This document shows, piece by piece, positions 45,039 through 58,144 of a stretch of 64,000 bases of DNA. A program made the translations under genes and the position numbers. Source of the DNA: Xylona heveae TC161 (Eukaryota; Ascomycota; Xylonomycetes; Xylonales; Xylonaceae). The notes under the pieces were generated by a model. It searched no databases. It saw only the letters and a program-made list of their open reading frames with translations, and had not been told where the DNA came from. How positions within the stretch are numbered: the stretch's first letter is position 1; each line of letters starts with the position of its first letter. The stretch spans positions 496,001 to 560,000 of the forward strand of contig NW_017264203.1 of the NCBI RefSeq assembly GCF_001619985.1, given 5' to 3'.

Positions 45039-47653
45039 GATTTCCCCCCTTGCGTAATACTATCTATTTCTCCGGGGTCGATAATGGAGTTTTCACGACG
45101 ATACGATTATCAGGATTTCCCCCTTGACCTTATGAGCACCACGCATTATACCATTCTCTACGGAGATTTATTTAGAATAATGAAGCTTGAGCGCAACGAT
45201 ACGAATGGCAATATGCCCCGGATATTTGGCCATTACTTACCTAGTTCTTAAACAAAGCCTTTTTGAAAATCCAAAACTGTATTCTTCTGACTCAGTGACA
45301 AATGGGAACAAGTGTATTCTTCTGCTGTCGATCCATAAAAGTGACGCCAGAACGGCCGAGCGTAACATACAGTAGATTCCGACGCAGCAACTTGATAAGC
45401 TTAACATGCAGATCACTTTCTCTTCTGGCCTAGACGATCCGGCTCAGCCCATTTTACGTCACTTTGGGTCGCCATGCCATACTGCAAAAGCCTCAGTTCT
45501 TTCCGCAAGCACTGATCTGCGCCGAATAAACGTCGCAGTGCAGAGAACTTCAATCGTCTTTCATCAAGCATCTGATAACACCAGTCTGATAGAGACCGAA
45601 CAAATGCTCCCGTTCGGACGACGGGATGAGATAAGGTAGTTATGAGCAGCACTCTCGCTTCTCTTGTCTTTCATACTCCGTACACACTCTGTTCCTCTCG
45701 CTTCGGGCCGAGTTAGACGCAAAAGTGGCCGATCGGCAGGAACCCAAGCGAGCGAGAGACCAGTGATCCCTGGATCCGGGACTCGCGAAAAGACATTTGT
45801 TGCCAAATCACTCCCTGCTACTACATTGGTTGACCTGCAGCTAATCAAGGAGGCATCTTTAAGCCGTCGGCATATTGAGAAAGCAAGCTATATCATTTTC
45901 TGTGCATCTTGCATGATCCATTCTGCCTTATTACCCTGTGGTCCTATTTGATGAGGACTAAATTCTCTTATTTCGATTTGACGAAACGCATACCAGTGCG
46001 TGGCTCGACAGCGCTGCTAGAAATTCCAGTTTCAGCGTGACGTAGTCTGGCAAGGCATTTGTTAGAGACTTCTGTACCTGTCAGCGGCATGGCGCGACGT
46101 GGTATCAGAATGCAGCGCGCCAAAAATATGAATCTGTCAAATGAACATAATGTCATTGCGGCTTTTCTTATTGCAGAGCAACTTACTCCGCAGGAATCGA
46201 GAATGCCCGGAATCGTTGGCTGTTCTCATCATGCGCATAGAGAGCTGGACTACACTCACCTCGCGGGTTTTCCTCGAACTTCCTACTCAAGACTGCTTAA
46301 AACAACACAAATAGAAGGAGCAGCGATTAAAAGTAGCGTGAGTACTGGAGACTTTGCTTTCCCCGTCATATGTGTAGATTCTGCCTGTACCAGACACCTG
46401 AGACAGGAGACAGTCAAATCTGACTTTGAGTGGTGCTTAAAGCGGGTTAGCGGCACAGGGAAGGAGTATTTCCTGTTGAGATGATTCTGTTGAGGCGACC
46501 CAATACATCGTTCTGCTGGTACCTAAACTCGTACGCTCATACAATGGTAATAAATGAACCAAGTATCAGTACTTCCATTCTTCCAGCATCATGATCAACA
46601 GGTACAGCGCGTCAAGCAGACTTTTTTCAGTTTCAAAGAGATTCATTTCTCGTCCACCAAACCGCAGTGGGAAGACGCTGTTGCGCGAAAAAGGGAGATT
46701 GTCCGGGGCAGTAAGAAAATAGTACCGTGGAGGGATAACGGAGTCTAGACCTGAAAGACCCCACGCTGCCCCAGACCAAAAATCACCAGCCAAGGAGCTG
46801 GCGGGGCGGGTCTCTCTGGATTACTCCGCATCTCGCATCTCTCCACGCCACGACCACTGGACCTGATCCACTTTTAATCCTGCGGAGCCTCTGATTTTCC
46901 TTGAATTTGCAGCATTTTGTTGCAGCCACCATCGTCAGTGTCTTCGGCAAAGACTGCTGTCTGTCCTGGAGAAATTGATTTCCCGTAGTGGCTTATGAAG
47001 CGTCGAGGGACAGTTTCGTGAGAATCTCCTGCAGCAAGTACCTACCTAGGTACCTTACGTATTCGGGGCCCCATAATAATATTACCGACTCCACATATCG
47101 CGTCTCCCTGGACCGAGTAAACGCTGTCAAGATCCAGCACCCCACCACCCAGTCAGGGGTTTGTAGCTCAGAACGAAGAAAACATCAAGGCCGAAGGGGG
47201 AAAAGATAAATTAATTATAGCGCATGGGTAGTTGAAGTCCACTACTACTCTGCACTCTGTAGGCTTTCAGTGGCTCTTCGTATCGTCACTGAGAAACTTT
47301 CTAGACTTGGTGGTACCCCAGACAGCTAGACTGCCGCGGTCGCCCATGGTAATATCTCGTCATCGTCAGTAAACCGTTGCCCGTTGTCGCACTTCCGTAC
47401 CAATAATCCTCCACCCGACATAATATTGTTGGCCTTCCCAATCCTCCCACATTCATCCGCAAGAACCTTCACCTCGCTCTCGTTCCAACATCACCTCGCT
47501 CTCTACCTACGATTCTTTTTCAATATTCTATTGTTACTTCGCACAACACTCTAACTTAATGGTCTCACCATCTCGTTAAGATCCATCAAAACATCTCCCG
47601 TCAGCGCCCTGCCACCCATTGCCTAACGCTTTCCCCCCTACACAAGCCCCACT
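45039..47653. other. Gene-sparse stretch upstream of the GH63 gene
   Basis: 2.6 kb. Open frames of 94-141 codons occur (45564-45848 minus, 45664-45951 plus, 46059-46484 plus), but none shows a known domain and the first two overlap. A short minus-strand frame at 45968-46156 reads protein-like at its end but is too short to call. The last ~250 bases are CT-rich and form the likely GH63-gene leader. Confidence 0.4.
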
Positions 47654-50600
47654 ATGGTCGTAATTGACCAGCACGAGTACCTCTGCGAAGAGGAGAAGCG
47701 TCTCAAGGAGGATAAGGAGCGCAAGAAATACTGGAAGAAGTGGGGTCCCTACGTCGCCGAGAGACAATGGGCGACAGGTATGTTTCGTCCGCCTCTACAG
47801 CGTGTCTTTCCAATACTGTTATAAACGTGCCAAAGGCTAACCTTTTGCTTATCAGTCAGAGAGGATTACTCGTAAGTACCGCAATGACCCTCTTACACAA
47901 ATCAATCGCGCTCACATCTGGTGCAGTGAGGATGGAGATGCTTGGAGCCGTAAGTGAATTGATCTCTGTTCGTTAAACAATGACGCGTCTGACCAGGGCT
48001 GCAGACTTCTCTCACGAACATGCTCGTTCCCGAGCCTTTCGCTGGGGCGAAGATGGCATTGCAGGTGTTTCGGATACCCACGGTCTGCAGAACGTGGCCT
48101 TTGCATTCTGGAATGAGAAAGAGTAGGCTGAGATAAACCCGTATCTTGGGTGATTGATAGTGCTGATAGGATCAATAGTGATTTTCTCAAAGAGCGTCTT
48201 TTCGGATTGTCCAATCCAGAAGGTAATCATGGCGAGAGCGTGAAAGAAGCTCACTTCCACCTGGACAACACCCCTACTGTATGTGCTGCTGTCTCTGTTC
48301 TTCAATAGCGCGTCACGTAACCTTGGCTAACCTGGACCTTAGCACTCCTATATGAAATTTCTCTACAAGTACCCGCAGAAAAAATTTCCCTATGAAAAGT
48401 TGGTTGAAGAGAATGCAAAGCGTGGGAGAGACGAGAAGGAGTACAGCCTGATTGACACGGGCATATTTGATGATGATCGCTATTGGGATATCTTTATTGA
48501 GACTGCCAAAGAAAGTGACTCTGAGGAAGAACTCTTGTTCCGTGTTACTGCGTACAATCGTGGCCCGGAACCAGCTCCTCTCCACATTATTCCACACGTC
48601 TGGTTTCGGAATTCGTGGTCGTGGGGCCGCAACACGGATGCTAAGAAGCCATCCATTAGACAGGTTGGCCCTACTACAGCGCAGACGAAGCATCCGAAGC
48701 TCGGAGATAGATTCTTCCAGCTCTCGCCTTCGCCCGGCATAGGTCACAGCGGTCAGGATGTGCAGCCGCAGATGATCTTCACTGAGAACGAGACCAATTT
48801 TAAGAAGCTCTACAACGGCAAGAATCCTCAACCCTACGTCAAGGATGCGTTTCATCGCTACATTGTAGACGAAGAGAAGGGCGCCGTCAATCCGAGTTGC
48901 CGCGGTACAAAGAGTGCTGCCTGGTACGCGTTTGACGAAGATGATGGAGTGCCTCCGGGCGAATGCGCCGTGGTCCGGTTCCGTCTTTCAAAGCGATATG
49001 ACGGCTACTTGGACGAGGAGCTCTTTGATGACATTATCGAACAGAAGCGTAACGAGGCGGATGAATTTTACTACCGCGTCAGCCCCTTGCCCATGGCCGA
49101 GGATCTGAGGAACATTCAGCGACAAGCGTTCTCAGGTATGCTGTGGTGTAAGCAGTACTATCATTTCGTCTGGGATGAATGGGCAAATGGTGACCCGGCT
49201 ATGCCGCCGCCGCCTCCCGGACGAAAGGCAATTCGGAACCAGCAGTGGAAACACATGTATCTGGACGACATCCTCTCGATGCCAGACTCTTGGGAGTATC
49301 CGTTCTTTGCTGCGTGGGACACTGCTTTCCACTGCATTCCCTTGGCAATGATTGACCCGGAGTTTGCCAAGAAGCAGCTTGACGTTCTGACCAGGGAGTG
49401 GTATATGCACCCAAATGGTCAGCTGCCCGCGTATGAATGGAATTTTGGTGATGTCAACCCGCCAGTGCACGCCTGGGCTGTGTTCCGGACGTTTAAGATT
49501 GAGAGAAAAATGTACGGGCGGGAAGACCTCGACTTTTTGGAGCGTGTATTCCAAAAGTTGTTGCTGAACTTCACCTGGTGGGTAAACCGGAAAGATTTTG
49601 ATGGCAAGAATGTGTTTGAGGGTGGATTTTTGGGTTTGGACAATATTGGTCTCTTCAATCGTTCGGAGCCTCTGCCTACTGGAGGTGTGCTTGAGCAGGC
49701 TGACAGTACTGGCTGGATGGCCTTTTACTCTCTCTCCATGCTGAATATTGCGCTGGAGCTTGCCAAACACCGGCGAACTTACGAAGACAGTGAGTCAAGA
49801 AATTTATCTCCACGGTTCGATGATCTGGGATTATATATGCTAATGTGCGTTAGTCGCTTCCAAGTTCTTTGAACATTTTGTCCTCATCAGCGATGCCATG
49901 AGTTTTAGAGCTGGTGGGGAGGAAAAGTCGCTATGGAATGATGAAGATGGGTAGGAAACATTGTCGCCCTTTTGGATTAGACTGTTGCTAACTTTTCTCT
50001 TCAGTTTCTACTACGACGCCATTTCATGGGGCGGCCCCTGGACACAGCAGCTCCCCGTGAGATCACTTGTCGGATTGATTCCGTTGTACGCTGTGTTGAC
50101 GCTTGAACCGGAACTCATTAACAAATTTCCTTCGTTCAAGCGACGGCTCAATTGGTTCATTGAGAATCGTCACGATGTCGCCGAGCGTAACATTGCCAGC
50201 ATGCGGCGACGCGGCAAGGACGAACGTTTGCTGTTGTCGCTTGTAAGCAAGGAGCGTCTTGAGAAGATTCTCAAACGCATGCTCGACGAAACAGAGTTTC
50301 TTGCGAGCCATGGTGTTCGGTCTCTATCCAAATACCACAAAGACCATCCTTATTCTATGGAGGTCAACGGGCAGGAATTCAAGGTTGGTTATGTGCCCGG
50401 CGACTCAGACAGCGGCCTCTTTGGCGGAAACAGCAACTGGCGAGGCCCCATCTGGATTGCTGTCAACTTTTTGCTCGTCGAATCACTTCTCCGCTTCTAC
50501 ATGTTCTACGGCGACAGTCTGCAGATTGAGTGTCCCACCGGTTCTGGCGAGTACATGCACCTTGGGCATGTAGCTGAGGAAATCCAGCACCGCCTGCAGC

Positions 50601-51283
50601 ATCTCTTTGTTCGTGGTGACGATGGCCGACGTGCGGTCAACGACGGAAATGACATGCTCGATTATGATCCTCATTGGAAGGACTATCTCTGGTTCTACGA
50701 GTTCTTTGACGCCGACACTGGACGCGGTCTTGGCGCAAGCCATCAGTGTGGTTGGACAGGTCTCATCGCTAAACTGATTCATGACACTGGGTATGTTTAG
50801 CCCGTCGTGGTTCCCCCCTTCTTCCACTTCGCTCATTTCTGCCAAAATTTTGGACATATGATCATTCCCTCAAGTGAGACCTTGTACTGACGAGAAGTAA
50901 TTTCTAGTATCAATTGTCGTCTTCCTCAGACTCCTCGCACGCCCTCGAGCGCTGCAGCCCATTACTTTGATGACGTCTTCCACCGGCCATCTAGACGGCG
51001 CCCGTCGAGCGGGAAACCGGCATATATCCGACGTTCGTCTACCTCACGGTCCATTGGCAACCGAAGCGACTGGAACTCCGCCGTCAATGGCGACGAGACT
51101 CCGTCTGCCATTTCCCGTTCGAACTCCATTGCGCCCACAGAAGACGAAGAGCAGACTCGTCGTCGTGCTGAAGCGGACCAGCATGTCGCCAACTATGTGT
51201 CCAACCAGCTCGAACGGGTCAAAAGTAATGAAGTATCGAGCGCGTTTGAAGATGAATTTGAAGCCCAGCTTGATGGGGAGTAA
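47654..51283 (+). CDS. GH63-type glycosidase (yeast YMR196W-like)
   Basis: Large cytosolic-looking (alpha/alpha)6-barrel protein of the GH63/MGH-like group. No signal peptide is seen. Nine exons (47654-47777, 47856-47871, 47927-47949, 48005-48122, 48179-48278, 48343-49789, 49854-49950, 50005-50790, 50908-51283) give 1028 residues with consistent phase. Conserved blocks include [49 protein letters not shown] (Asp in WDTAF is the likely general acid), [17 protein letters not shown], and [13 protein letters not shown] (Glu or Asp here a likely base). [16 protein letters not shown] and [10 protein letters not shown] close the barrel. The last ~110 residues are Ser/Arg-rich and acidic, probably disordered. 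Exons 2 and 3 are only 16 and 23 bases. Yeast YMR196W is uncharacterised, so the substrate is unknown. Confidence 0.88.
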
Positions 51284-52204
51284 TTTGATGTGCCGATGAA
51301 TGATGAATCATCACACCGTCAAGCTGTCGTCGGTAGCCCAGCGAGAGCGAAGTTGGGGATGAAAGTAATGATTACACTTTCGAAGGAATTGTAAAGTGGC
51401 TTTTTATATCTTATTATTATTATAGACCTAGAGCAGTTCACTTGTCGTAATACCGTTGTCCGTATTATATTCATATCAATTAATTTTATATTCCTCATAC
51501 TTTTTCTAAAACTCTATGCCTTGCAACCCACATCAATCGCCTGCGTAGCGTAATTGCGAGAGATGTCAGTGGACAGACAAATTATGTCCCACAATTCTAG
51601 TGATACCTGAGGCACTTGAGTATTTGGCAAAGCATTTATAACACATGTGGTGAGCATTTCAACAACTCAATTGAACCATAGACAAAGGAGCAATAGTGAT
51701 CGTAGTGTCAACTCTCGAGAAAATGCTGAATAGTAGTACTGCATTCATGTACAGTAGAAAAATAACAAGGAGAGTTGCTTTTACAGGTAGAATACAGGTA
51801 GAATACTATCGAGCCTGTGCCTTGGTGGGGCACACAATCCTTGGCTATATATATATATATATATAGTAAAACTGTAATTTACTTCTTCACATCCGGGATA
51901 GCGTACAACCCCTTCAGATTCAGCATAATATACGACTTTTACAAGCAGCAATAAGGTTATATTTGTCATAATTCGAGTTCTTCAAATGCTATGACACTCT
52001 ACATGAAAAAAATGCCCTTCCAACAACTACTTTCCTTTTCCTTTCCTCTTTTCCTGCTCTTAGTCTCTCGGTCTCTCAGGTTTCTCTCTATGGCCGACTG
52101 ATGGGCCTAGGGGCGAGAGATCAAAAGAAAGCAGGGGGATCAGAGAGGAAAAGAAAGGAAGGTCACGCTCCCTAACTAATGAACAACGATAGGAGTCCAG
52201 TCAT
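51284..52204. other. Intergenic between convergent GH63 and ATP5 genes
   Basis: 921 bases of AT-rich spacer and 3' UTRs. It includes a TA dinucleotide run at 51846-51865. A direct repeat of about ten bases (CAGGTAGAATA) occurs at 51784 and 51795. No gene is seen. Confidence 0.5.
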
Positions 52205-53577
52205 TTACAAAGCGTCAGTGAGGAGCTTGTTCATCTTGGCGAGCTTGGACGACACGCTGAGGTCGATGGTGCGGTCGCCAATCTCGACGACCAGTCCACC
52301 CTTGATGTCGGGGTTGACCTATTAAGTACCGTTGCATTAGTACTGTGAGAGCGAATAGTGGCAGTGGTAGTGGTGGTGAATATAATGTTGCAGGGATGTA
52401 CGGCAAGGGGAAAATGGGGTGGAGCTTCGGGTAGGAGAGGAGTGTAGAGTGCAGAAAGGGAGTATATATATATTGGTGAGATGGTATTGGTATGGAAAAT
52501 GTAGAAATGTATGAGTTGTACGGGTCGCAGGAGTTGTAATAGAACGGGTATGTAAAGTATGTGAGACTGGAAAAGGGCGCATACCTTAGGGACAACCTTG
52601 AGCTTCTTGCCCTGGCCAACGTACTGGGACTTGGAGATGGCAGTCTCGAGGCGGTTGAGGGTCTTGTTGTCAAGGGGCTGTGATGAAGAGAAGAGAATTA
52701 GCTTGCGCATCCTTGCGATATCAAGATTTCCTTGCCAATCGTGCTCTGTTCCGGTTTCCAATTGGGTCTGATCCGTATCTGCAATTGAGGTATTTGTATC
52801 CATCCATAAATCTCGATATTGACAATTACCGCTTGCGGCACATTGTATCAACGTATATTTTCCCGTCATTTTCTCTTAAATCTTCCCAGAACGTATGTAA
52901 TTGTGGCATTTCCCACACCTCTGGTGGACAGGATAGGACAAGAAACGGGAGGGATCGTCAAGGGAGTACCCACCGAAGCGCTGGTAACAACGAGCTCAAT
53001 CTCGCCCTTGTGCGCACCGATGAGGGTAGCGAACTTGTCGCACACGCCCTCGAGCAGGCCGAGACGGTTGTTCTCCGCAAGGGTGGTGAGGAAGTTCTTG
53101 ACGGTGTCGGTCTTGTCGGCGCCAACGTGCTTGTGCAACTCAGAGACGATAGCGGCCTTGTCTTCGGCGGTGAGCGAGGGGGCGGAAAGGACGGTTGCGA
53201 GCTTCGCATCCTTCTTGAAGATGTCGCTCAATTGGGTCAGAGCCTTGGCGGCGTTGTCGAGCGAAGACTGCTTGGCGGCGGCAGTGTACTATAATATCAA
53301 AGTCGCGTATCGTCAATTGTATGCTCGGGGAAACATGTTTGGATGCCACAGGTATCCCAATTGGATCATTCAATTGCCCTAGAAAACACCCGGAGTCGAA
53401 TTGATCACATACCAGAGCGCTGGCGTAGGTGCCGTCAAGACCGAACAAGGCCACAGGCGGCTTGGTCGAAGCTGGAGCGGCCTGGGCATAAGTCCGGACA
53501 GCAGCAGCCCTGGGGACATTGAGAGCCTGGCGGGAGGCCACCCGCGAGGTCTGAAGAGCCGCTCGAAGAGAGAACAT
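52205..53577 (-). CDS. ATP5: ATP synthase OSCP subunit (Atp5), mitochondrial
   Basis: Oligomycin-sensitivity-conferring protein, which links the F1 head to the peripheral stalk. Four exons (53577-53413, 53288-52974, 52677-52585, 52318-52205) give 228 residues. The presequence is MFSLRAALQTSRVASRQAL; the mature protein begins near YAQAAPASTKPPVALFGLDG. The core has TYASALYTAAAKQSSLD, FLTTLAENNRLGLLEGVCDK and the end signature VNPDIKGGLVVEIGDRTIDL, then SSKLAKMNKLLTDAL. Introns 2 and 3 are 296 and 266 bases, much longer than most in this window. Donors include GTGGGT and GTATGC. Confidence 0.95.
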
Positions 53578-54072
53578 GGTAAGAGGTAGAGTGGGGAGGC
53601 TTGGGAGCGTTGAATTGATGACGAGGGGACTCGGTACTCGGGAGGTGAGAGGTCGGCGATGCCTGAATGATGGTGGTTTGTCGGGACGAGCGAGCTTTTG
53701 TGGATTATGTAAGCATCACCATCCTACAAAGCAAAAGCTCCTCAACCAGAACCAACAGGCAAGGGGAGTTCACACCTCACTTGCGACCGAGATGGATTTA
53801 AATTGCTCTCTATTAGTTTATGATACGCCTTGATGTCTCGCGATAGTACCGATCTCTTCCCCTTTAATGGGCGGGGTCCTGCAGCGCCAACCTTTTTAAT
53901 AGACAGAAACCAGTTCCCAGTAACAACCACGCGGTTAAATGCCCCCTCGCGGATATTTGCGATGTTGCGCCCAACGCCTCACCATCCCAACTTCATACTG
54001 GCGAACATTTGCTAAAAGTAAAAATACGTTCATGTATAACCATAGGTGCTCTTCACCCGTTCGGACCCTGAC
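53578..54072. promoter_or_regulatory. ATP5 promoter region and MOB1 3' side
   Basis: 495 bases between two minus-strand genes. Presumably ATP5 promoter and the short MOB1 3' UTR. No specific site is called. Confidence 0.35.
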
Positions 54073-55107
54073 TCAATCGCTTCTCAGCATGCTATCCACC
54101 AAGTCACCTAGAGGACCCCAAAAGTCCTTGCCGGTCGCAAGTCCATGCTCGTCAATGAAGAGAACGTAGTGCTTGAAGCTGGTGTTGAGATGCGGCTCTA
54201 GCCCAAGCTGGACAATCACTGGGTAATGGTGGCAGTATATATGAGCGTAGACTCGGTACAGACGCTTGAAGAGCTGTCGAATGAGCGATGGGAAGGTCTT
54301 TGGGAAGGGGACGCCTAGAAAGTCATAATTTCAGTATATCTGTCTAATACAGTTACATGAAGATGTCATACCTATTCTGCTGGGAAACATTTGTTCATTG
54401 TCGATGTTACTCTGCACCCAAACCATCAAATGCTCGATGTACTCCGGCGCGGGCATCTTGGTCGGTCTCTTGAAATTTTCCGAGTCTTGCCACAAATATT
54501 CGAACCTGCCATCCCTTTAGTATTATAATAATAGGTAGATATCAATTCCATGGTTATGCCGCAACGCACTCATCAGTAGCTTTCATCTCTGGGCATGACT
54601 GCGGCGAACAGAATTCGGTAATAGAGCCATAAAGAAGATTGATCTGGTTGTAGAAGTCGACCACTATACCACGACCCAGCCATCAGTACTCGATTTTCTC
54701 ACGACATAGATTATACCTCCCAGGGACTTACCGTTAACTGCCAACCATTCGTTAAGGTCTTCTCCTTCTGGCAGCTTCACAGCCTTCCTCAGACTGCCGC
54801 TTCCGAGGGTGGCCTCAGCAAATTGTCTCAGCTGGTAACTGTTTGTTCCTTTGCTGGCATTGCGGGGCTTGAATGCCTGTCCGCGGCTTCTCGCATTACT
54901 GTACACATTATCCTGTGAGTTGAGAATCTCTTTAAATGTCCCAAGATAAGGTGAGGTGTATGTGGGCTCCGGAGGAGACGGAAACTCTAGCTTATTGACA
55001 GTCATCCGTGAAGAGCGCTCCACGAGAGAGAAAATGGCGGGCAAAGGTTTGGGACTGGGAGGTGGAATCGGAGCAGTAACCAACATGGTAGCGATAAAAG
55101 AAGCCAT
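54073..55107 (-). CDS. MOB1: Mob1-family kinase activator
   Basis: Co-activator of NDR/LATS-type kinases (Dbf2, Sid2) in the mitotic-exit/septation network. Four exons (55107-54732, 54663-54570, 54505-54372, 54314-54073) give 281 residues from the first ATG, or 247 from the ATG at 55005. The Mob core is complete: [60 protein letters not shown] and [19 protein letters not shown]. The zinc ligands (two Cys in CSPQSC, two His in HIYCHH) are present. The tail [19 protein letters not shown] fits. The downstream ATG ([14 protein letters not shown]) is the more family-like start, and the extra 34 residues before it are Pro-rich. Donors GTAAGT, GTGCGT and GTATGA. Confidence 0.92.
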
Positions 55108-55903
55108 TTCAGGCTTCGAAGGGCTGCGAGGCTTTATTCGGCCGATAATATGGTCTCTGGCATTCCAATGGTTAGCATGGCGACCAAGGACCGTGACAAA
55201 GTGGGGAAAGAGCTCACAGAGAAGAACAGCTGCCCGTGACGGATTTGAAATTTCCGCGATGAGACGATGTCTTTAGTCCAAAGTTATCGCTTTTGCAGAA
55301 TATGAGATCAACGTAGACATTAATCAATGCTATCGCCGTCATTATTGCGGGGGCCCGGTTTGTTTACCTCCACAATCGATGGAAGCGGCTTAGTCATCAT
55401 ATCTTATTGGCGCATGTTGCGCTTCCGCATCAACAATGTTTCATAGGCCTTATCGAAGAGTCTGTTCTGGTGGATTTGGAATTATCATGTCCATGAGTAA
55501 TGGTGTTGACACAAATGCACTCTACGGAAATTTTTGATCAATGAATAGCAGGAAAAGGCGTACCAAATTCTGTGTGATATCAGTAAAGAAGGGCATTAAT
55601 GTCAAATAGCATATCCAATGTTGACAACAATATTTCACCATGTCTGCACCTCTCGAAAGCAGCGGATTTCCCTATCCGTATTTTCAAAGGGCGAAAAGAA
55701 AAAGAAAATTTATCAGGAATCTGCGCCCAGATAGATGTCTTTCGAAAGTAAAAGATTCGCACATAGAGGTGCAAGTTCATATTGATTTGAACATTATGCG
55801 TATCGAAGTCCAATCTATCGCAATGCCGTAAAAATCAATGCCGCCTTCGTCAAATAGAGAATATTCTTATCGTGCTGAGACCCGACCTTCAAGTTCTCGT
55901 GGG
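55108..55903. other. Intergenic, MOB1 promoter and MFS-gene 3' side
   Basis: 796 bases between two minus-strand genes. Only short frames that look like chance are present. No repeat or RNA gene is recognised. Confidence 0.4.
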
Positions 55904-57485
55904 TTAAGCCTTCCACCGCCAGTGCTTCTTTTCATACGCATCGAAACCCCTCACTGCCATTACGCAGAGACTGGATCCAAGAAGAAGCGCCCCATCGTAC
56001 CAGATAAGTTTTCGGTAATCTTTCAAGGTAATGACAGAGCTGTTCGATCCATGACTTCCCATGATTATACCGCCAACTGGCGTGCCGAAGAAAGCTCCGA
56101 GACCGCGGACAAAATAGATGAACCCATTTACTGACGCATAGGCCTGGATTCCAAAAACCTCTGTAATGGTAGTGGGGAAAAGTGCATTATATCCTGACAT
56201 TCTCGTTAGTTTTGGCAGGTCTACTTGCATAGTGGAGTCGAAAGCTTACCTCCAGCGAGAATACCGTATGCGACGACAAAAGTGATCCATAGAGCCTTAG
56301 ATCCATCCAAGGAGCTCATCCAAAAAGCGAAAACGCTCACTGCGCTGCCCAGGACACTCAAGACCAAGGTATTTTGGCGTCCTGCCTTGTCAGCAGTGAA
56401 GCCCATTGCAATCCGACTAGCAGTATTGACGCCGTTGCTCAATGCAAGCAACGCAGCACCGAACCCTGCTGTGTACCCAAGCGCCGTCGAAAACTCTGGC
56501 AAAAAGTTCAACGGTACAAAGTTGCCTGAGGCCTGTAGCAGCGCAGCCAGGGCTTGGAGAGTAAAAGCAGGCTTTTTCGCCAAGGATATATTGACTAAAC
56601 TTGGCCGCTGGCGACTACTTCGAGATGGACTCGCTGAAAGACCAATTGGAAGAGCAATAGCAAGGTTAATAAAGCACAAAGCTCTCAATGTCCATCGAAT
56701 CCCAATATGGTCAAGTAAAACTCTGATGACGGGCGCCATTACCAGGCCTCCAACTCCGGCACCTGTGATTTCAATTCTCAGAGACTGGCTCACCATTGAA
56801 TTAGAGCCCTTTCCAAGACTTACCTGAAAGAATGAAACCCATGGCGGCTCCACGCCGGGAATCAAAATACTCCGGAGCCACGCTCAAAATAGGAAAATAA
56901 AGCATGGAACTACCAATGCCATACAAAAAGCCTTGACAGAGGATAAGTTGCCAAATCTGTAAAAGGGATAAGGAACATTTTCAGCTACTGCCCTCTTTCA
57001 TCCATAAGGCCAATTCATGTTTAGATATGCTAACTCACTTGCGAGCAGGAGCCAGCAAGCCCATAGCCCAAGCTCATCAAAGCGGCACCAGTCAAAGTAA
57101 TCTGTCTCAAATCCTTGGATCGTGCCATCAACGGGTTCACAAAAATGCTTCCGGCCCAAGTTAGCCCAGCGCCGAGAGTACCAACAAATGCCACAAGCGC
57201 TTTATTTTGTGCCTGCTTCGCAGTGATAACGGCGTCTGGTCCGCCATTGCTGGCAATGTAGTAACCCTGGAAAACACCATATGACTGGTTAATGCCAATG
57301 GTTTGGAAAGCAGTCATGAAGCTTGAGAAGAGCACAATAATTTGCCGTTTTCGAGTAATGGGGAGCAGTTCCTGCTCGACCGAGTCCAGAGGAGCTTCAT
57401 CTTCCGGGGCTTCGACGTAGTCCTCTCGAATGTTGGACAGGGTATACTGCCGCTGAATCGCAGAGTCAGCCATAATGGGGCACAT
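55904..57485 (-). CDS. MFS transporter, monocarboxylate/riboflavin (MCT/MCH) type
   Basis: Plasma-membrane permease of the major facilitator superfamily. Four exons (57485-57039, 56956-56824, 56762-56250, 56193-55904) give 460 residues (456 from the ATG at 57473). A polar N-terminus with an acidic patch (EAPEDEAPLDSVEQELL) precedes 12 predicted membrane segments. The first has FMTAFQTIGINQSYGVFQGYY, the usual MCT-type start. Others include FLYGIGSSMLYFPILSVAPEYF with DSRRGAAMG (loop 4-5 motif), ASRIAMGFTADKAGRQNTL (between segments 8 and 9), and GFIYFVRGLGAFFGTPVGG. The substrate cannot be told from sequence; fungal MCH proteins include riboflavin carriers and many orphans. No secondary-metabolite genes lie beside it. 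Confidence 0.85.
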
Positions 57486-58144
57486 AAAATCTTGCAGCCG
57501 ATCATGAATTGAAATTGTATGATATTAATTGGATGATTATCTAGGTCATCATCCAGCTGTCAGAAAAACTCAAATTCTAGTAGGGGAGGCTCAGCAATGG
57601 TTAGAGATTCTTCGGCAATACACCCGCAAGTATCGGAGTAGTAATGGCGAATCTAGTGAGGAGCTTAGTGCAGTGTTCTAGAGTCTCTTAACCGCTCCCC
57701 ATCCATCTCGGGTGGAGAGGCATAGTTCCCGAGATTCAAATCAAGCCATTGACTCGCGATGTCCGAATAGGATAGTGTAGTCCCTGGCGAGCCTTTCGGA
57801 GAACTCAATCCCCAGGTACATATTTCCAGTACATGCGTACAGTCCCAGAGTTGTCCTAAGCTCGAACTTCTTACAGCAACATACAATTTTAAAAGGGGAC
57901 ATAAAACCTTTTGTTTTTTTCAACATGATATTCGTTCCAATGTACATCTATTATTGCCCTATATATTCCATGCTCGTCACAAGCCACATTTGCCCAACTA
58001 TATGTCAAAGCAGGCCATTTATTGTAAAATGACTCTTTCAGCCCAAGTTGAAATCATATGATTCCTGCCCGACAACTGGAAATGTTATCATTGCCGCCCA
58101 CATCCCTTGTGTATGTACATAGACGCATGCGAGGACCCAAACGG
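57486..58144. other. Intergenic, MFS-gene promoter and RGP1 3' side
   Basis: 659 bases between two minus-strand genes, AT-rich towards the RGP1 end. Nothing beyond chance frames is seen. Confidence 0.4.

Noticed and set aside
46059-46484. 141-codon open frame on the plus strand
   Set aside because: Mixed composition but no domain, no promoter signal and no homologous motif that I recognise.
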